Shown here: positions 11,437 through 23,215 of the stretch, one piece after another
How the letters are laid out: every line of letters starts with the position of its first letter
Position numbering within the stretch: position 1 is the first letter of the stretch
Assembly: GCA_022539475.1 (NCBI GenBank)
Contig: VCMS01000198.1
Span: 37,939 to 101,938 of the forward strand
Length of the DNA: 64,000 nucleotides
Source of the DNA: Gracilaria domingensis
Lineage: Eukaryota > Rhodophyta > Florideophyceae > Gracilariales > Gracilariaceae
Direction of reading: 5' to 3'
The notes under the pieces: generated by a model
Told to the model about the DNA's origin: nothing
Seen by the model: the letters and a program-made list of their open reading frames with translations, nothing else
The model's database searches: none
Position numbers and translations under genes: made by a program

Positions 11437-13252
11437 AGTACAATTGATTTGTTATAGAAAGTGAGGTTTTCGATCCACAAATCGATTTGAGAAGTAAGAA
11501 ATGAATTTGGGTCATGATTCTCTTGCTCTGTACTGTGAAGCAAGTTGATGATGTCATCAATGTCTTGCGGCGGCTTTGGGAACAGAGTGCAAGATTGAGA
11601 GTGGTGGGTGTCGTGCGTAGCACAATGTAAACGGTAGAAGGCTTCATGAGACTATATGATGAAGATACTGCCGCGCTCCCTTTCTCAAAAGAACAGCGCC
11701 CTACGTCCCTTATACTCCAGCCAACCTCGCTACTCTAGTTTTGCTCTGTCGCGTGGATTCGATAAGCGATGGCCACGCGAGGAAGAAAGGTATGTAAGTG
11801 CAACCTACAATTCATCCACCACCGCTCCTAATTACTCCTTTTCCCTGTTCGTCAGTCAGTTTATGTTCCTTTCCGGATTACCTGCTACACTGGAAAACGT
11901 GGGTGTTTGCTGCTCATGACCGTTCGTAAGAACTACCTTGTGACGAGAGATCATATTCAAGTATGAGGTGTGGTTGTCATTAGAACCTTATACCCAAACA
12001 GAAACATAGCCAAAATTTGTCAGTTTGGGTCACCGCAGCACACCTATTACCCGTGCACCGGGTGGCGCACAACTTCAGAAAACGGCACTGGCTGACGCCG
12101 CCGGCAGAGGCGCTACGGAGCGATCCACCAGAAACGCACGAACGGTTTCCGGCGCGCTCTATCGCAGGCACTCTGGTGCCAAGAGGGCTCGGCGCGCCGC
12201 AGCGTAGAAAAGCGCAGAAGGCGTCCGAGATGCTACCACGCAGGCGCTTGGATATACCGCTGCTGATGCCTCCAGAGACTACTCTAGTTAGCGCTCCGGC
12301 ACGCTGCCCCACCGATACGCCAAAGTTTGCCCAACAAAACGGCGCACGCGCTGGGGCGCTGGGGCGCGCCTGAGGGTTACAACTCGCTGTATTACAGGGG
12401 CTCCAGCGTGCCGCCGAGCCGATGCGCCCCGGTTGCTCAACAAAACGCTTCGCCCGTGCGGGCTGCGGCGCCGATGCCACACAGCGGCCGGGGCGTGGCT
12501 CGCCGTGTCAGGACCAACTGATAGATCGCTTATCAGCCGCGAGTTGGTGGCTTATCATCAAGCACCGACGTCACACAGTGCAGGCGTTCCAACGCGCCAC
12601 TGCGCCTTGCTGCGAAGATGTACCACAAGATGTGTAGCAACTGGCCGCAGCGCCCCGCCAGCAGTTGCACGCCACCAGGTTTTGCATCAACCGCAAACCG
12701 ACGGGTGTTCGCATACGCTCTACATCGCTTATCACCTCGCTTCTTCTTCGTGCCTCTGGTGCGCAGCGAGACGTGCGGCGCAGCGTGCCGGCGACGTGCT
12801 TGTCAAGGAGGAGACTACGCGCCGCATTTCAGGAGCTCCAGCAGCCCGCAGCGGGCGCTGACCGACCGGCCACCGCTTCGCTCTTCTTTTTTTCTTCGGT
12901 AACTTCGTTGGAATCCCTGCCACCCCCGGGAGGCCGGAGTTGCTTCTGAGGGGCCTCGCTTCACGGCAATGGCGGGCGCTGGGGGTAGCCTTCGAAAGAT
13001 ATGTTCTCTACTTTTCTGCCGCCGCTCGGCAAAGCTCCTCGTCTGCGCGCTATTGGAAACAAGTCGGAAAAGAAATGGTGTTTTTATTGCTATGGGACTA
13101 AGGTAAAATAACCAGCTTACTGCACGATTCCCTTCTGCTGCGATATTTTGCTAACATGAAAGGCCTTGTGTGTCTTCTGCATTCCTGTCACCTCCATCAC
13201 TCCTTGCTAACACCTCTTCTTTCTCCTCGACCTCAACATCTCTAACAATCAT
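11437..13252. other. GC-rich block, no gene assigned
   Basis: From about 12010 to 12950 GC content is high and overlapping frames are open on both strands, as GC-rich DNA produces by chance. None reads as a known protein, although repeated AQQN-like peptide words recur in two forward frames. 11440-11650 has reverse-strand frames that may belong to the Crypton-like relic. No RNA gene was recognised. Confidence 0.4.
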
Positions 13253-13872
13253 TTATCTCACTTTGTGTTCTATGGGCTTGACCTTGTGGTTACCTAGCCA
13301 GCCCTTAACACAATGGTTGTAACGCTCGTGATAATTGGTGTAGCCTTCACAATACGGACAATGAAACTTCAGCTTATCTTCTAGGAGTCCTTTGAACTTG
13401 GGGTTGATAATCTTTCTACATAAGATTCTCTCTAGCTAGGGAACTATAGTTTCCCTTTCATTGTCGATGATGAAATTCGCAATCCTCTTTCGTAGCCACA
13501 GGACTTTGTGGCAAGATGATTGATGAGTTGTGGAAGACCAGTAAACCAATTTGTTCCACCACCGTTGTAATGCACACACTTCTTAGTACCTTCTAGGCTC
13601 ATACTTTGCAACGCAAACCAGCGCCCCGCACCCACAGGCTCGTACTTTGCAACGCAAACCAGCGCCCCGCACCCACAATAACAGGGCATGGCGAGAGGGT
13701 AGAGCTTCGTAGTGACCACCTTTACATAGTGACAACCTGCGTCATCGAGACCAACGTACTTCAAATTATTACTACGTTCGGCATCATCGTCCCCAGCATC
13801 CACATTAGCTCCGCTTATGGAGGCAGCGTGTGGGACGGAAGGGCCGCCAGCAGGGGACCGCTCGTGAGCCAC
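13253..13872 (-). pseudogene. Zinc-finger ORF relic, possibly transposon-associated
   Basis: A reverse frame from 13872 to 13444 (142 codons) ends with KCVHYNGG, then LINHLATKSC, a C-x2-(C to Y)...H-x5-C pattern like a BED-type or C2HC finger with one cysteine replaced. A second reverse frame, 13253-13435, carries FHCPYCEGY then HERYNHC, a second finger-like module. BED fingers sit at the N-terminus of hAT transposases and related proteins, so a transposon origin is possible, but no DDE domain was seen. A 41-bp tandem duplication (13595-13676) lies inside the ORF and, not being a multiple of three, shifts its frame. Confidence 0.35.
13595..13676. repeat. 41-bp tandem duplication
   Basis: AGGCTC(A/G)TACTTTGCAACG and the bases following it repeat head-to-tail at 13595-13635 and 13636-13676 with one mismatch (A/G at the seventh base). 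Such near-identity points to a recent slippage or template-switch event. Confidence 0.85.
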
Positions 13873-14398
13873 AGGGGCACAACGAGTGTCAGACCTGGAA
13901 CTCCCAACACGATTGCCACTACCGGAGCCTCTGAGAGCTGAGAGACGACGCGGCTTAGCGGCACAAAGAGAAGCGGAATACGACGGGACGGCGCGAGCGC
14001 GGTGAGGAGCGGAGCGGGATGGCCCGGCAGGTGCTCAAGCGCGATCAGACCCATACGCCTCTTCGGCAACAGGTCTGGAATGAAAGGCGACGGGGGACCA
14101 GGGCCGGGTTGAATATCATCGGATGACACACTCCTGAGGGGTGTTAAAAAATCCTGGCATGAAGCACCGATTTTGGCATCGTGGAAGGCCTCGCTCGTAA
14201 GGCCTTTGTTTTTCTCGGTGCTTTCTTATTTATCTTTTTTCGAGGTTTTGCGGACACTGAAATGCGCGCGCTCTTCAACCGGCGGCGTCCGGAGCCACGG
14301 GAAAGTGGAGTGGCCTCCGCATATTCATTCAGACGAGCGGGAGCACGGCGATTTCTCCAAGCCATGGCGAGACTCGTTGTTTGAATTCAACACACGCC

Positions 14399-14934
14399 GT
14401 GACTGTTAGGATTTCGTTAATTCTGGTCATGTTTTTGTTTGAATTTGTTATATTGCTATGCTTCTAGTTAGGTATTCGATGTTTTGATAATTGTTTAGAA
14501 TTTCTCGTGATCTAGCAATCCGATTTGATACCCTTATGATCCTCAGAGTCCTTGTTTGCCATTAGTTGTCATAATGTTACCATGACATGTCACGTGTGAT
14601 GTCTGCCTCGTCAGTTGACCGCATGACTGACTTCATAATTTTGGTGCCTTGCTGGAACTTCCACAATTTGACACGTTCCAGGAACTTCTAGAAGCTTCTA
14701 GATAACTCCACTGTCGATTTCTATGCACAGTTTCTACTAATTCCGACCCAAGGGCCAGTACTCATGCACACGTTAGTTTGAGGGATATTCTAGAAATCTG
14801 GGTTAGCGACCTTATTTGCGAACGTCCTGTTCTCCATATAAACCCTGGTCGAATGCCTGACTTCTCCTAGGCAGTCACCATCGTTCATGTCCTCAACCAT
14901 TGTTCAACCTCAGACCGAGTGTTCTAACAGTGAC
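14399..14934 (+). mobile_element. Solo LTR (526 bp) with GTGAC target duplication
   Basis: The LTR runs 14404-14929, starts TGTTAG and ends CTAACA, a perfect 6-bp terminal inversion of the TG...CA type. It is bounded by the direct repeat GTGAC at 14399-14403 and 14930-14934. No internal region is present, so this is a solo LTR left by LTR-LTR recombination. A TATA box (TATAAA, 14837-14842) places its transcription start near 14868 in the forward direction. Its U3 region carries heat-shock-element-like sites. The superfamily cannot be told from an LTR alone; TGTTAG...CTAACA is common in copia elements. The insertion splits a short forward frame (14173-14409). Confidence 0.88.
14654..14703 (+). 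promoter_or_regulatory. Heat-shock-element-like cluster in LTR U3
   Basis: The run TTCTAGAAGCTTCTAGA (14686-14702) is a consecutive alternating array of TTC-nn-GAA-nn-TTC-nn-GA pentamers, the consensus bound by trimeric heat-shock factor. Flanking half-matches GGAACTTCC (14654-14662) and GTTCCAGGAAC (14675-14685) extend the cluster. It lies about 135 bases upstream of the TATA box at 14837, a natural enhancer position. Function is inferred. Confidence 0.6.
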
Positions 14935-15779
14935 CGTCGTTATCGTCGTAGTGCAGAGCGTTTAAGCTCCCTCTGACCTTGAACAAACCGAAAGGGTCAG
15001 TAAATATATTGAACTTTCAAAATGTATCTGCGTTTATTTGAATGTTTTGTAAAACCTTTTCTGATTAAGGGAAGCTAAAGAAACCTTATTTAAAATATAC
15101 CAGGACCACCTATTTCTATTCTAATGCATACGGAATGTAGAAATGACATACTGTGAGATACAAATTGTTCATTGAACATATGTCTGTTACAAATTGCTAT
15201 ACAGATTACATTTCTGACATAAAACGCTAGATAAGACTTATCCACAATATAATCTACTACATAACTCTAATAGTTTATGTTTCTGAATGAAACTCTAGAG
15301 AGACTACCATTTTTGTAAGATCCATAATAACCTTGTAGTTTTTTTCTTTCTTTGCTAGACTTAAGTACACTTATGAACTGTGTGGCGTACCCTATTATAC
15401 ATAGAAGAAGGAATTGAAAGAAATTGATATCCGGAAATGATATATTTTGTAAACTATAGTCTTTTGAGATATACCGACTGAGATAATATCAATATTAATA
15501 CTATTATCTACTACTTTCTTCTTGCATTGCATCTCTCTGAAAATTTATAAAAATATTTTCCAAAATCTATTGAAATATATTATACGAGAGAAACGACAAA
15601 TTTAATTTCATTCTTTCTCTTTTTTGTTGGCGCATACTCCCCTGCATGTAAAATCTACTGTTCTATGCCATTGTTTGGGTCTACCCTCTAAAGCTCAAAC
15701 CTTTAGTAGTTTAAATGAGTTTAACAAAATACATGTAACTGTGGGGCAACTCAGAAGAGTGAGAAATCCACCAGACTGT
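14935..15779. other. AT-rich spacer
   Basis: AT-rich DNA with no open frame of note and no recognised RNA gene or repeat. Confidence 0.5.
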
Positions 15780-16422
15780 TCGAAGGTCCGATCTTTTGAG
15801 AGATGGCAGACCAGCGACAGAGCCCTCTGTACCACCAAGAGTAGGGTGTAAAGCCGGGGTGGCTACTGGATGTACCTACAGAGGTGAGTACCAAGAAGAC
15901 CGAGGGTTGAACGTGGAAGCACCGGGAAACAGGAGAAAGAGGGAGAAAAGGGGAAACGAGAGACCTGAACATGTGACTCTCCACGGAGAACAAACCAAAG
16001 AAAAGGGTGAGCCCAGGGTCCTGCGGTATGTAGCATGAGCCCGAAGGCGAAGCAGCAACGGCAACCAAAGCCGGTAGAAAACCCTATACAGGGATGGTTA
16101 TCTGTAACACACTCTAATACCTCCTCTGTACGACACAATTGTCAGTAAAGTTACCAGACTTTCTGGGCAATCCTGTGCGGATAGTTGTACAGGACCCGAA
16201 TGTAGTCACTCCCACACGGATCTGGGTCGTAGACCTACGAAAGTAGTACCAACTAGAACCAAGACCCTTGTTTGACATGGCGACCTCAGTTGGGTTTACT
16301 CAGTGCTCGCGACCGCGAGGTCACGTTCCCCTAACTAGGTTCAAATAGATATTAAACTAACAACTATTAACTAATATATTGCACGCCTCACGAGGTCCGC
16401 ACACGTGGCTAATCCACTGTCA
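15780..16422 (-). mobile_element. LTR and leader relic of a retrotransposon, reverse orientation
   Basis: Read on the reverse strand the segment starts at 16422 with TGACAGTGGATTAGCCACGT and then a GAGGCGTGCA block. This matches the start of the LTR at 41690 (TGACAGTGGGTTGTCCACGT, then GAGGTGTGCA). About 170 bases on lies TTGGTACTACTTTCG, where the 41.69-kb copy has its TGG-starting primer-binding site. The rest (to about 15780) resembles the pyrimidine-rich leaders of the other elements here. No gag or pol remains. The inner boundary is approximate. Confidence 0.5.
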
Positions 16423-16593
16423 GGATCTCTAGAGAGGCAGGGCACTAGCTACAAACTACACAAATATGTACACACAGAGTACGTGTCCATTACCACCCAA
16501 TTCAACCGCGAAAGAGTTTTCACCCCAAGGGGTTTGCTCTACAGTAACAACTATTTCTCTTTCATATTTAGACTTTCATTCCGTTTCACTGTT

Positions 16594-18043
16594 TCAGTGT
16601 TTATTTTGTTCGAGTACTTTCTCCATCATTCCTTTAAGACGTTCCACTTTAGAACTCATAGCTACAATGAAATCTGTCTGTTTGGATGTAGTCGTTCGCC
16701 TTCTTGGAGTCTGGGATATCTTCTTTTCCTTCTCATGTTGATGACTCGTCACGGAACTATCATCAATCACTGGACCAACGTCAATTAGGATGAGTTCAAA
16801 CGCTTTTCTTTTCCTCGCTTTCGACTGCACTCGCCTCCATTCTGGTTTTGATGACATCTGATACCCCTCCATCGGCGTTTGTTTGGAAAGATTGACGGCA
16901 TCTCTTTCATCTAATTCTCTTAACATTTTCATGGCATCCATTAGCTGCAAACCGCGACCATGCTTCAAAGCAACTCTTGGCAATGATTTCAATCTATTAT
17001 GGTATCACTCATCTGGGTTACTGTCCTACAGAAGGGCACGATGTCTTTCTGCCAAAGGAATAAAGCAGCTAAACTTTGGAAACTATAGCATAAACGCACA
17101 TCCGTTATTTTGCAACCAGTTTGAAACTTGTTTCCATTTCTCGCCCAAGACTTTCATGAATTCCAAAGCTTGTTCGCACTCTTCGCGACTACCTAGATCT
17201 CGAGTTCCGACTGCCCACTGATACATATGGGAATCAATGATAGCGTTGCAGTTTTCGAGTATGCATCTTTTCGCGTGCACATCGCATCCCACAGCAATGG
17301 ATTTAATGTAGTCAATTACAGAGTCTTTGCTAAACTCTTGGCTCATAGCAGTGACTAAGCCAAATGCATATGTCTTTTCAAAATCTTTTGCCATGGTTAG
17401 GCGTGCCTTCTCTTTGGTAGAAAGAGGATCGCGGAGCCCACGGAAACGTAGCTTCTTGATAAACTCCTGGAAAAACAATGATTACGATCCGGAAGTCTTC
17501 CGAGTACAAATCTGATGCCTAACTGAATAGATACATCCTGTTCCTTCATCCTTTGCCGCAATTGAAAGGAGTTCAAACGGCTTCGGGTTCCCATTTTCGT
17601 CATATCCAACCACAATTTCAAATGTTCCATCACAAGCAATTCTCGGGTATCTTATTACCTTATCGAGAAGTTTAGATTCAAGAAAGATACTAGAAAGACG
17701 TTTCTGATCCCTGGTAATTCGAAACGAATCACTCTTTCTGTTGTTCTGGACTACAAGTTTATAAGATTTTAAGACACCCGAAATCTCTTTTCCGGAATAA
17801 AACGCTTCTAGAATGGCCGCTAGAGAATTTCCTGCCGGATGGTCGAGCTCGTTGTATATTTTTCGACGTATGGATTTCACGGTGGCTGGTGGGGGATCGC
17901 ATCCAAAACTTTCCTAAACTTTCTGGAGTTTTATTGGTCCAGTGAGAATATCTGACTCCTTGTAGAGATTTGAAATGTATCTGCAATTGTGGTGCAAACC
18001 CACGTGTGGCCAAACCACAGCCGCGTCGCGGAAAACCACCCAC
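16594..18043 (-). pseudogene. MULE-like transposase relic
   Basis: A single reverse frame runs from 17880 to 16594 with in-frame stops at 17482-17484, 17083-17085 and two more near 17030-17000. Two further blocks lie in other frames (17397-17639 and 17759-18043). In order, the reading shows a segment with GFAPQLQIHFKSLQGVRYSH (FLYWCH/WRKY-like DNA-binding position), VKSIRRKIYNELDHPAGNS, then IACDGTFEIVVGY with PFELLSIAAKDEGTG, resembling the first DDE aspartate region of Mutator-like transposases. FFQEFIKKL and a MAKDFEKTYAFG block would be the second-aspartate region. Two compensating frame changes near 17540 and 17480 join these blocks. A basic C-terminal tail follows to 16594. No TIRs were found. 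Family assignment is from motif pattern only. Confidence 0.5.
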
Positions 18044-18047
18044 AAAG

Positions 18048-18790
18048 TGTTCAGGTCCTGCTTTCTATAGAGGTAGGGTCAGTTATAAAACCCTTCGATA
18101 GGGCTGACACGAGCCCGTTGTAAATCCGGGCAGCCCCGTTCTGGGCGTGCAGTCGGAGGTAGGATGGGGTAGAACCGGCACTAGATCCGGATGCTCACTG
18201 CGAGACACAGTGAGCGGAGATCAGGGCAATGGTGTTAAGCAAAACGAACGACAGACAAGCTGCACAGCGGTGCAGTGACTCGCGAGATGGGTAAATATTC
18301 CGGACAATGTGGGCCAAATCTGAATAACAGGGCAGAGTAACAAGAGCCATATGATGGAAATAATAACAGTAAAACAATGGAAAAGATGCCGTAACGACGG
18401 TCTAGGACTCCTCAGTGGTAAAGGTCGGATGACTAGTTCGGGGTTGCGGCGGTTTGCCCGGTTAGGGACGAATACAGTTCGCAAGTGGCAAGAAAGTCAG
18501 AGCCAGAAGCCTCCTTAAGGTTTCGTTCCCGTACAGTGATGGCGGGTGCCACCATCTCTATAGGACACTTAAAAATATCAACTAAAATCTCAAACTATCC
18601 GGCGCTCCCGGCCAACGCTCTACACGTGTAAAATTGTGGCAGGCTTGCCACGGCGCACTCAGTATCGGACCAGCTGAGCACACATGTGCAGAAACACTAC
18701 GATTTCTAGGCATATTTTAAGATACGGCCAATGCTACAGCGGCCTCTCATGGCATGAGGTGTCGAAGCCGGTAACGGATCGATGAGATAT
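18048..18790 (-). mobile_element. Retroelement LTR/leader fragment, inverted partner of 45.1-45.85 kb
   Basis: The reverse complement aligns along its whole length with 45105-45850. Shared landmarks in the same order are GGCTTCGACACCTCATG, CATGAGAGGC or its close variant, GTGTTTCTGCACA, GCGCCGTGGCAAGCCTGC, GCGCCGGATAGTT, CACTGTACGGGAA or its variant, TCGTCCCTAACCGGGC and CTAGACCGTCGTTACG. Identity looks like roughly three quarters. It abuts the MULE-like relic at 18.05 kb. No coding sequence remains. Confidence 0.75.
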
Positions 18791-18983
18791 GAAAGCACAT
18801 GGTAGCATCCTCATACACCCAGGCGGAACTATTTTTCGTTAAGTTTTCAATAGCCTTTCAAAAAGTATATCATTTTTAATGTAATTTCGATAAATTTTCT
18901 ATAGCTCGTGCAAGTCGATTAATTCTAATTTTTTGAGTTCAATAGAATTACGACCTCTATTTGGTGGAGTCCCCCTCACATAC

Positions 18984-19241
18984 GTCATCGTCGCAAACCA
19001 GGTCGAGGTCCCGTACGGTACTCGTCCGTGGTAAAATCGTCGATTCTGATGACGGACTTCACATGAACTCAAGCTGGCAAGGCCCAGAACGCTGCTCATA
19101 AATTTTATATTCAAATCAACAAGCGCCCTATACAGCGCTCCAGGGCCTATTCGAGTTCGTGTGAAGTCCGTGGTCGATTGTCAACGATTTGCTCTTCGTA
19201 CCACGGTCGTTCTGCGGTTCGAGCTCGTTTCCGACGATGAC
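18984..19241. repeat. 258-bp foldback (long imperfect palindrome)
   Basis: The left arm begins GTCATCGTCG (18984) and the right arm ends CGACGATGAC (19241). Inside, CGGACTTCACATGAACTC on the left pairs with GAGTTCGTGTGAAGTCCG on the right, and AGGCCC pairs with GGGCCT around a short centre near 19093-19132. Arms are about 110 bases each with scattered mismatches. It lies about 300 bases upstream of the PAN2 pseudogene. A foldback transposon or MITE is likely; no target duplication was identified. Confidence 0.7.
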
Positions 19242-19557
19242 TCAAGATCGCATCAACGCTTGATTACGTGTGGAACACATGCGCCGTACCAATGGTAGTT
19301 TTACTATAGATGGAGTTCAGTTGCCCGTTTCATGATCTCAGGTGTTGAGCCCGCTCCGATTTTCGCTTCAAAATTATCCTCGCTCCTCCTCCCCTGAGTG
19401 CACACCTCCCGCTCAATACTACTTCCAGCCCCACCACCACCATCGTCACCGTTTCATCCCCAACCTCCCCTCCTTTTCCTCCTCGCCGTGTATGCACTTC
19501 AAAACAGCTGTGGCAGCTTGAGCGTCATACCCGCAGGATGAGGCGCAGGCGTCTCCC

Positions 19558-22500
19558 ATGTACTCCGGGGCCGACAATTACTATTTCGACGGCCCCGCGG
19601 AGCATATGCCTCCCCACGGCTGGCATGAGCACAGTTGTGCACAGGTCGGCTATCCCAATTCACGCACAGACCCCATCCGCGCCCTTGCCTGCGACGCAGT
19701 TAAGGAGCTCATATGGTTCGCCACGGCATCTGGTATGATACATGCCCACCGTTCCCCAAATATGGCGCGCATCTTCTCGACGTACATCGGCGAGCCCTCT
19801 TCCGACCCTTCCAATCACGGCGATGTGCGAGATGTTGTGGTGTCCAGCACATCTGTGCTAGCTGCAGTGAGCTAAGGACTGGCTGTCGTCAAGCGTGGCG
19901 GTGTACTTTCTGCTTCTGTTCGCGCCGACACCATTAGGAATGCGAAGGCGTTGGCGTTGAACCCGATCAGCGACGATCACGTGTGCATTACAGGCGAGTC
20001 TCGAATGTTAGCTGTAGGTCCTAGCTGTCGTGGACCTACAGCAGCAGCGAATTCTGAGACAAGCTATTTTGCGCGCCGCTACTGGTGTCACCGCTGCGGT
20101 ATGCGCCGCTCCGCAGGGTGCATCCAGCCTTGCTGTTTTCTCCACCTCAACAGGTCGCATCTCGTTATGTGATCCCTCCTCTATGCATGAAGTGAATGCG
20201 ATTGCTGCGTTTGCTGGCGCTACCACTTCAATTGCCACCAGTGGCTACTACTTGGCTGCAACAGGACGTAGAATCAGAGGAGGGGTCTCCTATCTAGAAC
20301 AAACAGTTAAGCTATACGATATACGCGCAGTGCAGAGTCCTCTCCCATCCGTTCTCTTTTCTGCCCCTCCCATGTTCATTACGTGTGATCGAGCGACCTC
20401 ACAGCTGTACAATACTGACAGTGCTTTTTGGATGCTCTTCCCACACGGCGTAATGCAGCTTCTGGATATATCCACCGTAACAAACAGGGAACCGGCATAC
20501 CCCTTGTGTGATGAGATTCATCTGGATGCGGGATCAGACGTGTTCACCGCGATGGCCGTCTCGTCGCAAGGACTTCTAGTTCTCGTCAATTCTGATGGAT
20601 TTGTCCACCAGTGGTCATCCTCAGATTCTGTCAGGGTGCGTTCGTCATCAGAACCCGTTTGGAATAGACCCGTGAATCCGGAACCGCCAACCCCTTCGAT
20701 CCACATGGATGACTTTATTGGCTTGGACATTGGTGCCACAATTCCGAAATGCGCTACGTCAGAGTTTCAATGTGACTATCTCAAATAAGAACTATTTAAC
20801 TCTGTTCCAAATCAACCACAGCATCGAATACGCGGGGAACTGTATGCTACGCCAGTGTCCAAGGGTATAGATACCACGCATGATTTGTACCCTCGCAAAC
20901 CATTTTCTCGTTTTCCGTTGTAAATAAGTGACGAACTCCTCGACGTTGCTCAACAGCATACTTATATCTCCTACGCTCAGTCACCTCCGTCGTTTGTACG
21001 GAATTATGAGTCAGGGCACAAGAGGCGGCCAAAAGTGAGGACTGCGAACGGTAAATATCGCCTTAAAAGTGAGAGAAGGTCCAGCTCACCTACAGGCACC
21101 TTAAGCGGCAATGCCAACAAAATAGACTTGTCTAAACCGGCTGAGCGATCGAAGTATGTGGAAATGGATCTTGTGGCTTGGGAAAGTATAGAAGGCTTTG
21201 ATTTCCTCAAGTACAATACCAGCCCTCGCTTTTGCGGTCTCGAGAATGCCTTACCAAATGTGTATGTAAATCCTGCAGTGCAAGCATTGTACTTTTGCCC
21301 TCCAGTGCGGACTGCAATTGGCAATCATTCTTGCCATCGAGATTGGTGTATATCTTTTGAACTTAGTTTTCTTTTCCACATGTTCGATTTGGGTGGTGCT
21401 GGGATGGCATGTGAAGCTGGAAACTTTACAAGAGCGTTTATGACTATCGCGAACGCAGGAGCTCTTGGTGTTTTGGATGGGGCACATGCCCTACCTCTTT
21501 CCCAGAGGATTGAGAATTTCACTCGCTACCTCCTTGAACAACTGCATAAGGATGAAGGCGTGGATATCGACAGTTCCGTTCTGTCTGTGTTTGGAGCAGA
21601 AACCCGGTCCCATGGGACGTTCATGGCCAGCAAGACGGACTGGAAAAGAATTGCAAAACCTTCTCAGCATTCTTTGATCGACAAAGTGCCCAGGAATACT
21701 TCTTTTTGCAAGCTGGTGGAACATAGTCTTCACCATAGAGGTGAAGCAACGCGTGCTTTTTGTGAGGCCAGTAGACAGTTTGAATCTATGACCCAGCACC
21801 GTGAACTTCGAAATCTTCCAAATGTGTTACTGCTAGGGTGTAACACGAAGATTAATGGCTATAGTGAGTGGTGGTTTGATGTGAGTGAAAGCTCATACCC
21901 TCTTCGAAGTCCGAGTAATGCATCCCTCGACCTCGATGAAATTGCTGAGAGAACAATGCAACAAGAGAAGAAGATAATGGAGTCAATGCGAATAGAGCTG
22001 ACTGATGGTATCTCTGTAACAGAAATCGATAGTTTGGCGTCATGTGGAAGGAGTGCGCTTGGATACGACGCCGTTGAAGGAAGCTTTGGGGACACAGGGG
22101 ACCTTATGGCGGAATACGACCTATCCTTCGTGGTAGCACTAGTTCCTCCAACCTCTAAAGGCGTAGAAGCCATAAACGAAAACGACGGAAGCAGCGCCAG
22201 AAATGTCGCAGGGCACCTCGTCGCTTACATCCACGTTCCACGAGTTTATTCTGAAAAAGGAAACGAACTTGGAGAGAAGAGAGAGAAGCCCGAAGTTGAT
22301 AAGAAGCATGCTGATGCCGCATGGTGGTGCTTTAATGACTTTTTGATCGCTCCATGTCAGGGCTTCGAAGAGGTGGCAGCATTCCATAAGTTCTGGAAAA
22401 AACCTTGCGTCCTTGCATACGTGCGAAGAGATATCAAAAATCGTGTAAGGATGGAGATCAACGACACATTAGTGGACGTACGAGAGGTAATTGGCGAGGA

Positions 22501-23215
22501 GAACCATAACGAAGCAATTGGTCTTCAGCCGGACGAAGCGGTTCCTGTAGAAGGAACCGTACTGGCCCTAGACTGCGAATTTGTTATGGTTTCTCGAGAT
22601 GAAGCGGATGTATTCGGGGACGGAGCTTGGCAAATGGTTGTAGCTGCCAGAATGGCGCTTGCTCGTGTTTCTGTCATTCGGGGATACGGAAGGTTGAAGG
22701 GGGTTGCGCTGATGGATGATTACGTTGCTGTGAGAGAAGAGGTTGTGGATTACCTAACGAGGTTCTCAGGTTTATCGGAAGGGGACCTTGACGCAACAAG
22801 ATCGCCTCATAAGGTGAGCAGTTTAAAAACCGTGTATAAGCGATTACGATGTTTGGTTGACGCTGGTTGCATATTTGTTGGACATGGATTGTAATCAGAC
22901 TTTCGTGTCATCAATTTTGTCGTTCCTCCTGAGCAAGTTATTGATACAGTGACTTTGTCCTGTGTGAAGAACAAGCGCTTGTTGGGGTTGCGCTTTCTGA
23001 GCAATGCTTTGCTCGGAGGTGATATTTAATCTGAAACGCATGACTCAATAGAAGATTCGGACGCTGCGCTTCGCTTATACGATGTGTATCTGAGACTGAA
23101 GGCAGGTGAGGACTGAGAAGATCGATTTGAACGAACTCTGAACGAGTTGTATGCGTATGGGTACGCTCATGGATGGAAAGCTGACCCAGAAGAGCGTTTT
23201 GTGTTACCACAGTAG
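19558..23215 (+). pseudogene. PAN2: PAN2 poly(A)-nuclease deadenylation subunit, decayed
   Basis: PAN2 is the catalytic subunit of the cytoplasmic PAN2-PAN3 complex that trims mRNA poly(A) tails. In order: a WD40 region (19558 to about 20700); a linker; a catalytically dead USP-like domain with GLENALPNVYVNP and a CELGFLFH-like segment (21200-21500); and the C-terminal DEDD exonuclease with LDCEFVMVS (about 22569), VGHGL and THDSIEDS (about 23036). All four DEDDh landmark motifs are still readable. An ATG at 19558 starts it, though the frame upstream (from about 19340) also looks protein-like, with a His-rich stretch. In-frame stops: TAA 19873-19875, 20786-20788, 20921-20923, 22892-22894, 23027-23029; TGA 23114-23116. 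A 13-bp duplication (TAGCTGT at 20009 and again at 20022) shifts the frame; without it the WD40 frame is continuous. The final stop is 23213-23215. No introns are evident. Two of the stops fall where relatives have Gln or Lys. Confidence 0.85.

Noticed and set aside
12017..12949. Several overlapping ORFs on both strands
   Set aside because: High GC lowers stop frequency; no frame shows a domain, and frames conflict with each other.
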